Assembly: GCA_004297235.1 (NCBI GenBank)
Contig: SCUR01000547.1
Span: 1-11,925, forward strand
Length of the DNA stretch: 11,925 bases
Direction of reading: 5' to 3'
DNA from: Candidatus Manganitrophaceae bacterium
Lineage (GTDB): Bacteria; Nitrospirota; Nitrospiria; SBBL01; Manganitrophaceae
This document shows positions 6,061 to 11,925 of this stretch, piece by piece. A program made the translations under genes and the position numbers. How positions within the stretch are numbered: the first letter of the stretch is position 1; every line of letters begins with the position of its first letter. A model generated the notes under the pieces. That model ran no database searches and was not told the DNA's origin. It saw only the letters and a list, made by a program, of their open reading frames with translations.

Positions 6061-7917
6061 ATGGATTCTGTATCAAAATCATCCACGACGGAAGGCCTGC
6101 CGGTCGCCCCTTCCTTGGAGCCGTCCCTGGAGGCGGCGCATGTCCCCCGGCAGGCGACGCGGGTCGACCGACGCGTCGTTCAGGTGACTTTCGTCGCCGT
6201 GCTCGTCGCCCTGGTTGCGGGGGTGATTGCGCAAGGTCTCGCCCGTTTGATCAATCTGATCACCCACATCGCCTTTTACGGCCGTTTTGCATGGACGCCG
6301 GTCTCCCCTTCGGAAAATCAACTCGGGATCTTTGTTCTCTTTGTTCCGATTGTCGGGGGAGTCCTGGTCGGCTTCATGGCCCGCTACGGCTCCAAGGCGA
6401 TCCGCGGACACGGCATTCCCGAAGCGATGGAGCAGGTTTTGATGAACCAAAGCCGCATCCCGGCGCGGATGGCTTTTCTAAAGCCGATCTCCGCCGCCAT
6501 CGCGATCGGGACGGGGGGGCCGTTCGGCGCCGAGGGGCCGATTATCGCAACGGGGGGGGCGCTCGGCTCCGTGGTCGGGCAGTTCTTGAAAACGACGGCC
6601 GACGAACGGAAAATTCTTTTATCGGCCGGGGCCGCGGCCGGTATGTCGGCGACGTTCGGCGCTCCCGTGTCCGCCGTCTTACTGGCCATCGAGCTGCTGC
6701 TCTTTGAGTTTCGTCCTCGCTCCTTTATCCCGGTCGCTCTGGCCAGTGTCACCGCGGCGGCGGTTCGGATGGGATTTGTCGGCGCGGCCCCCGTTTTTAC
6801 GATGCCTGATTTGGCCCAACCGACCGGGGCCGCAATCGCCTCTTATATTCTTTTCGGGGCCGCCGTCGGCGTGGCCTCGGTGTATATCACCCGTGCGGTC
6901 TATTGGATTGAAGACGCCTTCGAGTATCTGCCGATTCATTGGATGTGGTGGCCGGCGCTCGGCGCGGTCGCCGTCGGCGCCATCGGATATGCCGTGCCCC
7001 GCACCTTGGGGATCGGTTATGAAAATATTGAGCAGATTCTTTCGGGAAGGATCACCGGCTCGGCGCTGGTGATCCTTTTTACATTTAAATTTATTTCATG
7101 GGCGGTTTCGCTCGGAAGCGGGACCTCCGGGGGAACGCTGGCCCCCTTGTTTACAATCGGCGGAGGGCTCGGGGCCGCCCTGGGAAGCGCGACCCTGTTT
7201 CTTTTCCCTCATCTGGGGGTCGATATGCGAATTGCGGCCCTGGTTGGAATGGCGGCGATTTTTGCGGGGGCCTCCCGGGCGCTGCTTGCCTCGGTGATCT
7301 TTGCTTTCGAGACCACGATGCAGCCGTTGGGTCTTCTCCCGCTTCTGGGGGGATGCACCGCGGCCTATTTGGTCTCCAGCCTGCTCATGAAGCACACGAT
7401 TATGACCGAAAAGATCGCCCGGCGCGGGGTGCAGGTTCTCACCGAATATACGGTCGATCTGCTGGCGCAGACACTCGTGCGCAATAGCGCTTCCTATCCG
7501 GCCGTTTCGCTGAAGGCCGAGATGACGCTGGAGCAGGTTCGCTCCTGGATGGCGTCCGACCTCCCCGAAAGCCGCCATCAAGGGTTTCCGGTTTTAGACG
7601 AAGAGGGCCGATTGATCGGTGTCTTGACCCGGCGCGACCTCTTGGGTCCCCATATCCCGGTCACAAGATCGCTCAAGGAGCTCATCAAACGGCCCCCTGC
7701 CGTCGTCTATGAAGACCATACCCTTCGTGAAGCGGCCGATTTGATGGTCGGGGAAGATATCGGGCGGCTTCCTGTGATCACGCGATCCCATCCCTCCCAG
7801 GTTGTCGCCATGCTCACGCGGAGCGATCTGTTATTGGCACACCGCAAACGCCTTGAAGAGGCGCATCAGATGCAGCAAAGCATCCGCTGGCGCAAAGGTC
7901 TTTCTGCTTCGGGATAA
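6061..7917 (+). CDS. CLC-family chloride channel / Cl-:H+ antiporter with C-terminal CBS pair
   Basis: A 618-residue inner-membrane CLC protein. Numbering from the ATG at 6061, the signatures appear in order. GHGIPEAM (116-123) is the anion-coordinating loop, with His where many homologues have Ser. GPFGAEGP (153-160) carries gating Glu158. GTSGGTLAP (354-362) is the second selectivity loop, with Leu in place of the common Phe. Residues about 487-597 form two CBS motifs (GFPVLDEEGRLIGVLTRRDLL and GRLPVITRSHPSQVV), usually nucleotide-responsive regulatory modules. The Glu in GxEGP argues against the fluoride-specific CLC-F clade (GREGT). The frame is open back to a TTG at 5941, but the extra 40 residues are low-complexity, AT-rich and cover the promoter zone, so ATG 6061 is preferred despite a weak SD. 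Its place after mscL and DUF481 suggests ionic or acid-stress homeostasis. Confidence 0.9.
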   Translation: MDSVSKSSTTEGLPVAPSLEPSLEAAHVPRQATRVDRRVVQVTFVAVLVALVAGVIAQGLARLINLITHIAFYGRFAWTPVSPSENQLGIFVLFVPIVGGVLVGFMARYGSKAIRGHGIPEAMEQVLMNQSRIPARMAFLKPISAAIAIGTGGPFGAEGPIIATGGALGSVVGQFLKTTADERKILLSAGAAAGMSATFGAPVSAVLLAIELLLFEFRPRSFIPVALASVTAAAVRMGFVGAAPVFTMPDLAQPTGAAIASYILFGAAVGVASVYITRAVYWIEDAFEYLPIHWMWWPALGAVAVGAIGYAVPRTLGIGYENIEQILSGRITGSALVILFTFKFISWAVSLGSGTSGGTLAPLFTIGGGLGAALGSATLFLFPHLGVDMRIAALVGMAAIFAGASRALLASVIFAFETTMQPLGLLPLLGGCTAAYLVSSLLMKHTIMTEKIARRGVQVLTEYTVDLLAQTLVRNSASYPAVSLKAEMTLEQVRSWMASDLPESRHQGFPVLDEEGRLIGVLTRRDLLGPHIPVTRSLKELIKRPPAVVYEDHTLREAADLMVGEDIGRLPVITRSHPSQVVAMLTRSDLLLAHRKRLEEAHQMQQSIRWRKGLSASG

Positions 7918-7953
7918 TCCTATCGATCCTCCCGTTTACGACGACGCTTCGAT

Positions 7954-7980
7954 CCGGAGGGATCTTCTCCGGCCCTTCTT
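7954..7980 (+). terminator. Weak intrinsic-terminator-like hairpin after the CLC gene
   Basis: CCGGAG (7954-7959) and CTCCGG (7967-7972) form a perfect 6-bp stem with a 7-nt loop, followed by CCCTTCTT, a poor T tract. It lies 36 nt past the CLC stop and just upstream of the kinase promoter, where a terminator would be expected. The weak tail keeps confidence low. Confidence 0.35.
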
Positions 7981-8007
7981 GGCGTCGCGGCCCGGATTTG
8001 GTATGAT
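7979..8007 (+). promoter_or_regulatory. Sigma-70-type promoter of the two-component operon
   Basis: TTGGCG at 7979-7984 (4 of 6) is followed after exactly 17 nt by TATGAT at 8002-8007 (5 of 6). This puts the start of transcription near 8014, about 26 nt before the kinase ATG. It is the only good promoter candidate in this gap. Confidence 0.5.
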
Positions 8008-8039
8008 TCTCCCGTCCTACTCCCACGCCCAGGGTTGAT

Positions 8040-9602
8040 ATGGTCCGTTTGCCCCGATGGAACGTCGGGCTTCAAAGCAAAATTACCCTCTACCTCATCG
8101 CGATTGTGGTCTCCGTCCTCTCCATCGCGATCACCGCTTCCCGTTTGGTGATCGAGCGGCAGGCGCGCTTGCTCCTCCGATCGGAATACATCACCCTCGT
8201 CCGGCAGATCGGGGCCGGCATCGGGACCCTTGAAGAGCTTCGAAACCGGTCGGTGCTGGAGCAAGAGCTTGCCAAGCTGCGGGAGATCGATCCGGAAATC
8301 GTCCTGATGGAGATTTTCGATCTGACCTCGGGTGTCCCCCAGATGACCGCTCGAAGCGGGGCGGGGGTTCGCGAGCTGAGCGCGCTTCCGAATGAATCGG
8401 AAATCGGAATGATCCGGCGGGGGGACCCTGTGGCGCGTCTGGCGGAGGTCAACGGACAGCTTTTTTGGGAGATCCAGGGGCCGGTGCGGATTGGAACGGA
8501 GGCTTCCGGTCTGGTCCTTGCACAGGTTTCCATGAGACGGTTCGAAGCGCTGGTGGCGCGGGATCGCCTCTATGCCGCCCTGGTCACGATGGCGGTGGCG
8601 GCCGTCATCTTGGTTTTCTTGGTCTGGTATCTGCGGCGGAAGATCGGGCAGCCGATGGCATCGCTGGTCGGTGAGATGGCCCGCGTCGAGGCGGGGGATC
8701 TGGAACGGCAGGTCTCGATCGAATCGCCGGATGAAATCGGCGCGTTGGCGGCACAATTCAACCGGATGCTTTTTCGCGTTCGAGAGGGGACCGAGGCGGT
8801 CCGGCTGTTGAACGAATCGCTGCAGGATCGGGTCGAGCAGGCGACCACTGAAGTGAATCGCCGCTACGAAGATCTGGCGCGGGTGAACCGGCGTCTCTCC
8901 GAGATGCAGCTTCGCCTTGCCCACAGCGAGCGGCTGGCGGCGGCGGGGCAGATGGCGGCGGCGCTGGCCCACAAGATCGGCACCCCGCTTCACTCGACCC
9001 TCGGACACCTGCAGCGGCTGAAGCGGGACACCTCCGAGGAGAAGCGGGAAGAGCGCCTCAAGATCATCGAGTCGCAGCTGGAGCGGATGGTGCAGAGCAT
9101 TCAGGAGGTCCTCGAAACGGTTCGGAAGCCGGCCCCGCCGATGGGTCCGGTCGAGGTCAATGCCCTCCTGAGGGGGCTGCTCGATCTGACGATGCCGGTG
9201 ATCTCGCTTCGCGGGATCGAGGTCGAGACCGGTTTCGAGGAGCGGCTGCCGATGACGCTCGGAGACGCCGGAGAGCTGCAGGAGGCGTTCCTCAATCTGC
9301 TGACGAACGCGATGGACGCCATGCCGAACGGCGGCGTCTTACGCTTGGAGACCCGATCGATCGACGGGGCGATCCGCGTCACCGTCGCGGACACCGGCGT
9401 GGGGATCGCGGAGGCCGATCTTCCGAAAATTTTCGAGCCGTTCTTTACGACGAAGGAACGGGGAAAGGGGACCGGTTTGGGGCTGAGTATCTGCAGAAAC
9501 ATCGTCAGGGGGCATGGCGGAGAAATCGAAGTGGAAAGCCGGCGCGGCGCCGGAACGACGTGGGTCCTCACACTGCCGGGGAGGGATGATGAGACGAGGT
9601 GA
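8040..9602 (+). CDS. Membrane-bound sensor histidine kinase (HAMP-HisKA-HATPase), NtrC-type partner
   Basis: A 520-residue two-component sensor. TM1 is about 14-35 and TM2 about 177-198; between them lies a roughly 140-residue extracytoplasmic sensor domain that I do not recognise. A HAMP linker (about 199-251, with a DEIGALAAQFN signature) and a charged coiled coil (about 255-300) follow. The H-box reads LAHKIGTPLH with His311 as phospho-acceptor. The ATPase domain shows the N-box LLTNAMDAMP (Asn423), G1 DTGVGI (451-456), F-box FEPFFTTK (465-472) and G2 GKGTGLGLS (475-483). All ATP-binding boxes are intact. The residue after the histidine is Lys rather than the usual Glu or Asp, an oddity near the catalytic centre. 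The SD is weak (AGGG). The 3' end overlaps the response regulator gene, the normal arrangement for a cognate pair. Confidence 0.93.
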   Translation: MVRLPRWNVGLQSKITLYLIAIVVSVLSIAITASRLVIERQARLLLRSEYITLVRQIGAGIGTLEELRNRSVLEQELAKLREIDPEIVLMEIFDLTSGVPQMTARSGAGVRELSALPNESEIGMIRRGDPVARLAEVNGQLFWEIQGPVRIGTEASGLVLAQVSMRRFEALVARDRLYAALVTMAVAAVILVFLVWYLRRKIGQPMASLVGEMARVEAGDLERQVSIESPDEIGALAAQFNRMLFRVREGTEAVRLLNESLQDRVEQATTEVNRRYEDLARVNRRLSEMQLRLAHSERLAAAGQMAAALAHKIGTPLHSTLGHLQRLKRDTSEEKREERLKIIESQLERMVQSIQEVLETVRKPAPPMGPVEVNALLRGLLDLTMPVISLRGIEVETGFEERLPMTLGDAGELQEAFLNLLTNAMDAMPNGGVLRLETRSIDGAIRVTVADTGVGIAEADLPKIFEPFFTTKERGKGTGLGLSICRNIVRGHGGEIEVESRRGAGTTWVLTLPGRDDETR

Positions 9603-10995
9603 AACGGCTTCTCCCCGAATCTTAGCGGTTGATGACGACCTCATCGCCGGCCAGCTGCTGGTTGAAATCTTATCGGACGAGGGGTACCGGGTCGAGTCGG
9701 CCGCCGGCGGACGGGAGGCGGTCGAACAGCTGGAGCGGGAATTCTACGACCTGATCATCACCGATCTGAAGATGCCGGGATGGGACGGGCTGGAGGTCCT
9801 GCGGCGTTACAGAGAGCAGAGCCCGGAGACCCTGGTGATCCTGGTGACCGCCTTCGGATCGATGGAGTCGGCGATCGAGGCGATGAAAGCGGGCGCCTTC
9901 GACTACGTCAGCAAACCCTTTCGGGAAGACGAGATCAAGATCGTCGTCCGGCGCGCGCTCGATCAACGTCGCCTGAAGCGGGAGAATGAGCAATACCGGC
10001 AGGAGTTCGCCCGGAGCTACGGCCTCGATCAAATTATCGGCCACAGCCGGCCGATGACCGAGATCTACAAAACGGTGGCGATGATCACCGGCCGGAACAG
10101 CACGGTCCTGATCCAGGGAGAGAGCGGGACCGGCAAGGAGCTGATCGCGCAAGCGATCCACCACAACGGCCCTCGCGCGGCGAGGCCGTTCGTCGTGGTG
10201 AACTGCGCCGCGCTTCCGGAGCCGCTGCTGGAGAGCGAGATGTTCGGCCATGTCCGGGGGGCGTTTACCGGAGCGGTCGCCAGCAAGAAGGGGCTTTTTG
10301 AAGAGGCCGAAGGGGGAACCCTTTTCCTCGATGAGATCGGCGAGATGGGTCTCTCGCTTCAGGCCAAGCTGTTGCGGGCCCTGCAAGAGCGGGAGGTCCG
10401 GCGGGTCGGCGCCAACGATCCGATCCGTGTCGATGTCCGGATCATCGCGGCGACCAACCAATCGCTCGATGTGAAGGTGAAAGAGGGGCGTTTCCGGGAG
10501 GACCTTCTCTACCGCCTTCGCGTCGTCACGATCGCCCTTCCGCCGCTGCGCGAGCGGCGCGAGGATATTCCTCTGCTGGCCGACTATTTCTTGAAGCAAT
10601 ACGCCGCGGAGACCCAGAAGACCGATCTCACCTTCAGTCCCCAGGCGATCGAGGTGATGTGCCGATATGAATGGCCCGGAAACGTCCGCGAGCTGCAGCA
10701 TGCGATTGAGCAGGCAGTCGTCTTGACGACCGGCCGTGTGATTCTTGCCGAGGATCTCCCGCTCTCGCTTCGGGACGCCGTTCCGGGGGACGCGCTTCCT
10801 TCCTTCCCGTTGATGTCGCTCGATGAGCTGCAGCGGCGTTATCTGATCCGCGTTCTCCGTGAAATCCAGAACCGGAGCGAAGCGGCGCGGATCTTGGGGG
10901 TCGATCGAAGGACCCTCTACCGAATGGCCCAAAGGTACGGTATCCCCCTCACCGAAGAGAGGGGAGAAGAGTCCTCTCCCCCTGAACACCCGTAG
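9589..10995 (+). CDS. NtrC-family sigma-54-dependent response regulator
   Basis: A 469-residue transcription activator, the usual NtrC-family length. The receiver domain (about 8-120) has the acidic cluster VDDD (15-17), phospho-acceptor Asp59 in IITDLKMPG, Thr87 and Lys109. The AAA+ domain (about 145-375) has Walker A GESGTGKE (177-184), the sigma-54-contacting GAFTGA loop (224-229), Walker B GTLFLDEIGE (243-252) and the WPGNVREL segment. A Fis-type helix-turn-helix closes the protein (SEAARILGVDRRTLYRMAQR, 430-449). All three modules look functional. ATGs at 9514, 9586 and 9589 share the frame; 9589 is chosen because GGAGG at 9580-9584 sits too close to 9586. The gene overlaps the kinase by 14 nt, so the two are translationally coupled. 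The regulon is unknown; I saw no convincing -24/-12 promoter in the window's intergenic regions. Confidence 0.95.
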   Translation: MRRGETASPRILAVDDDLIAGQLLVEILSDEGYRVESAAGGREAVEQLEREFYDLIITDLKMPGWDGLEVLRRYREQSPETLVILVTAFGSMESAIEAMKAGAFDYVSKPFREDEIKIVVRRALDQRRLKRENEQYRQEFARSYGLDQIIGHSRPMTEIYKTVAMITGRNSTVLIQGESGTGKELIAQAIHHNGPRAARPFVVVNCAALPEPLLESEMFGHVRGAFTGAVASKKGLFEEAEGGTLFLDEIGEMGLSLQAKLLRALQEREVRRVGANDPIRVDVRIIAATNQSLDVKVKEGRFREDLLYRLRVVTIALPPLRERREDIPLLADYFLKQYAAETQKTDLTFSPQAIEVMCRYEWPGNVRELQHAIEQAVVLTTGRVILAEDLPLSLRDAVPGDALPSFPLMSLDELQRRYLIRVLREIQNRSEAARILGVDRRTLYRMAQRYGIPLTEERGEESSPPEHP

Positions 10996-11221
10996 CGGGT
11001 CGCATTCCCCGAAGCCGGCTACGGCGATCTTCAATCATCGGCAAGCGCGCCCCACCCCTGGGGCAGTTTGGCTTCAATTTCCGCGGAACGGCGCGCCTTG
11101 TCCCTTTCTCCTTCCCGGTCAGACGACCGATTTCCTTTGTAAAGATTCAGCTATATCCGCCCGCCTAAAAAATCTTCTTCTCCGAATATTCCGGCATCCC
11201 TCCTGCAAAGCGTCGTGAGGT
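10996..11221. other. Non-coding stretch downstream of the two-component operon
   Basis: No credible gene was seen here. It contains three small palindromes: ACCCG/CGGGT around the regulator's own stop codon (10988-11000), GCCG/CGGC near 11014-11025, and a GCCCC/GGGGC hairpin at 11049-11064. The rest is AT-richer than the genes and shows no conserved-looking frame. No clear promoter for the small membrane-protein gene was found. Confidence 0.4.
11049..11070 (+). terminator. Weak terminator-like hairpin after the response regulator
   Basis: GCCCC (11049-11053) pairs with GGGGC (11060-11064) across a 6-nt loop, followed by AGTTTGG. It lies about 54 nt past the regulator stop. Stem and position fit, but the T tract is poor. 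Confidence 0.25.
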
Positions 11222-11311
11222 GATTTCAAAGAGACCCTGATCGTTGATGATGATCCGGCGACCGTTGCAGCCGAGATTCTCCAGGATCCTTTCGGGTCTC
11301 GGACAGGCTGA
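11222..11311 (+). pseudogene. Receiver-domain fragment (response-regulator relic)
   Basis: Read from 11222, this stretch gives DFKE followed by TLIVDDDPATVAEILQD, then PFGSRTG and a stop at 11309-11311. That is the first strand, acidic aspartate cluster and first helix of a response-regulator receiver domain. It resembles the N-terminus of the intact regulator 1.6 kb upstream (RILAVDDDLIAGQ, then LLVEILSDEG). The frame has a stop (TGA 11216-11218) just upstream, no ATG, GTG or TTG before the match, and nothing of the phospho-Asp strand or later helices follows. It is therefore a remnant, not a gene. It may derive from a deleted second regulator or a partial duplication. Confidence 0.5.
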
Positions 11312-11391
11312 GGGTCGCGTCTAAAAAGGGGAGAGTCGAATGTTTCCGGGATGGTCCCGGGGAGCATTCATTTTACGATGGAGGCAGGAGC

Positions 11392-11604
11392 ATGGCTGGA
11401 TCGACAAAAACGGAATTTAAGACGAGTGTCTTGCAACATTCTTCCACCGCGCCGGCGGAAGAGAACCATTCCCACATCATCGCACCCGGACTCGATCAAT
11501 TTTATGAGTTTCTTTATAACTATGGTTTGCCCCTCATTCTTTTCGCATCGCTGGCTCTCGGTTCTTTGTATATGTGGACGATGAATTTCAACGTCGGGAA
11601 GTAG
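11392..11604 (+). CDS. Small single-span membrane protein (70 aa), unrecognised
   Basis: A 70-residue protein with a polar N-terminal half and one C-terminal membrane span. Residues 1-30 are hydrophilic, with lysines, glutamates and a His-rich patch (His16, His26, His28). A short amphipathic stretch, GLDQFYEFLYNYG (33-45), leads into the span LPLILFASLALGSLYMWTM (46-64), and the tail is only six residues. GGAGG at 11380-11384 is 7 nt upstream of the ATG, and a tandem-hairpin terminator follows closely, so this looks like a real monocistronic gene. The layout recalls small accessory subunits of respiratory complexes, but I recognise no family and assign no function. No convincing promoter was found. 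Confidence 0.7.
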   Translation: MAGSTKTEFKTSVLQHSSTAPAEENHSHIIAPGLDQFYEFLYNYGLPLILFASLALGSLYMWTMNFNVGK

Positions 11605-11632
11605 GACCCGATCAGGGAGGCGGCCCCGGTTT

Positions 11633-11677
11633 CGGATCCCCCATCCGCCGGGCGGCGTCTCCCGGATTATCTTTTTC
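11633..11677 (+). terminator. Tandem-hairpin intrinsic terminator of the small membrane-protein gene
   Basis: Two contiguous hairpins are followed by a T-rich tail. The first is CGGAT, loop CCCCC, ATCCG (11633-11647). The second is CCGGG (11648-11652) paired with CCCGG (11661-11665). The tail ATTATCTTTTTC then follows. It begins 28 nt after the stop codon. The T run starts 6 nt past the stem, so efficiency is uncertain. Confidence 0.5.
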
Positions 11678-11713
11678 AACGCGCTTCGCACCCGTATCAG
11701 CCGATTTCTCCCG

Positions 11714-11781
11714 GGGCGCACACGGCTTGCTCCATCAAACGCTTCTCATGGTGGTGAGGAGGGGAGCGGCCGTGTGTGCCC
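11714..11781. repeat. Large nested inverted repeat / structured RNA candidate
   Basis: Three stems nest within 68 nt. GGGCGCACACGGC (11714-11726) pairs with GCCGTGTGTGCCC (11769-11781), all 13 positions including one G-U. GCTCC (11729-11733) pairs with GGAGC (11763-11767). CTTCTCA (11742-11748) pairs with TGAGGAG (11755-11761, one G-U) around TGGTGG. TTCACTTTTATAAT follows. It could be a strong terminator, a small structured RNA or a mobile palindromic element; the sequence does not decide. Confidence 0.55.
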
Positions 11782-11803
11782 TTCACTTTTATAATCCGCC
11801 GAT

Positions 11804-11820
11804 CCCGCCCGCCCGCTCCC
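11804..11820 (-). other. Canonical G-quadruplex motif on the minus strand
   Basis: The + strand reads CCC-G-CCC-G-CCC-GCT-CCC. The minus strand therefore carries four G3 tracts with loops of 3, 1 and 1 nt, within the standard quadruplex pattern and of the stable short-loop type. It lies in the gene-free right end, between the large inverted repeat and the edge palindrome. Confidence 0.5.
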
Positions 11821-11869
11821 TCCGTGAAATTTCCCCGGCTTCCTTCTTGGGAACGGGTCCGTTTGAAAT

Positions 11870-11917
11870 TTGTTATGCCCGCCTGTTTCTCCGTGCGGAA
11901 GCGGGCATCCAGGGTTT
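11870..11917. repeat. REP-like extragenic palindrome at the right edge
   Basis: ATGCCCGC (11875-11882) and GCGGGCAT (11901-11908) form a perfect 8-bp stem over an 18-nt loop and are followed by CCAGGG. This closely resembles the dispersed palindromes built on the pattern CATTCCCGC...GCGGGAATCCAG found between genes in many bacteria and often moved by REP-associated (RAYT) transposases. Only one unit is visible; the window ends 17 nt beyond the stem, so a partner unit or array could lie outside. Confidence 0.5.
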
Positions 11918-11925
11918 TAGATCAC

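Noticed and set aside
6510..6560. Runs of seven and eight G within the CLC gene as quadruplex or slippage sites
   Set aside because: They encode the conserved Gly-rich CLC segments in an intact frame, and the G tracts are too far apart for a canonical short-loop quadruplex.
7920..9008. 362-codon minus-strand frame opposite the kinase N-terminal half
   Set aside because: Low-complexity Arg/Asp/Gln/His composition, no SD or signature, and fully opposite the kinase frame and its promoter.
9514..9588. Earlier start for the response regulator at 9514
   Set aside because: It would add 25 residues before a receiver domain that normally starts within about 10 residues of the N-terminus, and would overlap the kinase gene by 89 nt. 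The SD near 9580 fits 9589.
9670..11034. 454-codon open frame on the minus strand opposite the NtrC-type regulator
   Set aside because: The opposite strand encodes an unambiguous receiver-AAA-HTH protein with all motifs. The antisense frame is Arg/Asp/Pro/His-rich, has no domain signature and arises from GC-rich codon usage.
1..11925. CRISPR arrays, tRNA or rRNA genes, insertion sequences or phage genes
   Set aside because: No regularly spaced repeats, no tRNA-like cloverleaf or rRNA core sequences, and no transposase or integrase reading frame were recognised on either strand by eye.

Overview
The window is from a GC-rich (roughly 58-60% by eye) Gram-negative bacterium. It encodes a lipobox lipoprotein, an outer-membrane barrel protein with a signal peptide, and NtrC-type sigma-54 signalling. 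The style recalls Nitrospirota or deltaproteobacterial-type genomes, but nothing here fixes the lineage. Every recognised gene is on the + strand, with short spacers and good Shine-Dalgarno (SD) sites.

Layout from left to right: (1) the C-terminal part of a MATE-family efflux transporter, cut by the left edge; (2) a lipoprotein with an Ig-like domain and an FG-GAP/VCBS-type propeller; (3) an alpha/beta hydrolase preceded by a C/G-tract palindrome; (4) a 44-codon single-span membrane peptide whose 3' end overlaps (5) a secreted or periplasmic bactofilin-like beta-helix fused to a membrane domain; (6) mscL, with its own promoter and a leader that can fold two mutually exclusive ways around the ribosome-binding site; (7) a DUF481/YdiY-like 'salt-induced' outer-membrane protein; (8) a CLC chloride channel/antiporter with a C-terminal CBS pair; (9-10) a two-component pair, a membrane histidine kinase overlapping an NtrC-type sigma-54 activator; (11) a 70-residue single-span membrane protein of unknown role, followed by a tandem-hairpin terminator.

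The two gene-poor stretches are not empty. Positions 10996-11391 hold a weak terminator and a start-less, truncated receiver-domain fragment, probably the remnant of a second response regulator. Positions 11605-11925 hold the terminator, a large nested inverted repeat (about 25 base pairs over 68 nt), a minus-strand G-quadruplex motif and, at the right edge, a REP-like palindrome.

Functionally, the middle of the window reads as an envelope, osmotic and ion-homeostasis neighbourhood: mechanosensitive release valve, salt-associated outer-membrane protein, chloride transporter and envelope beta-helix protein. It sits next to a kinase/activator pair that could sense an envelope or ionic cue. That link is inference from position only. 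I found no clearly new multi-gene system. The most testable new observations are the mscL leader switch, the uncatalogued 44-aa membrane peptide, the receiver-domain relic and the structured 3' intergenic region.
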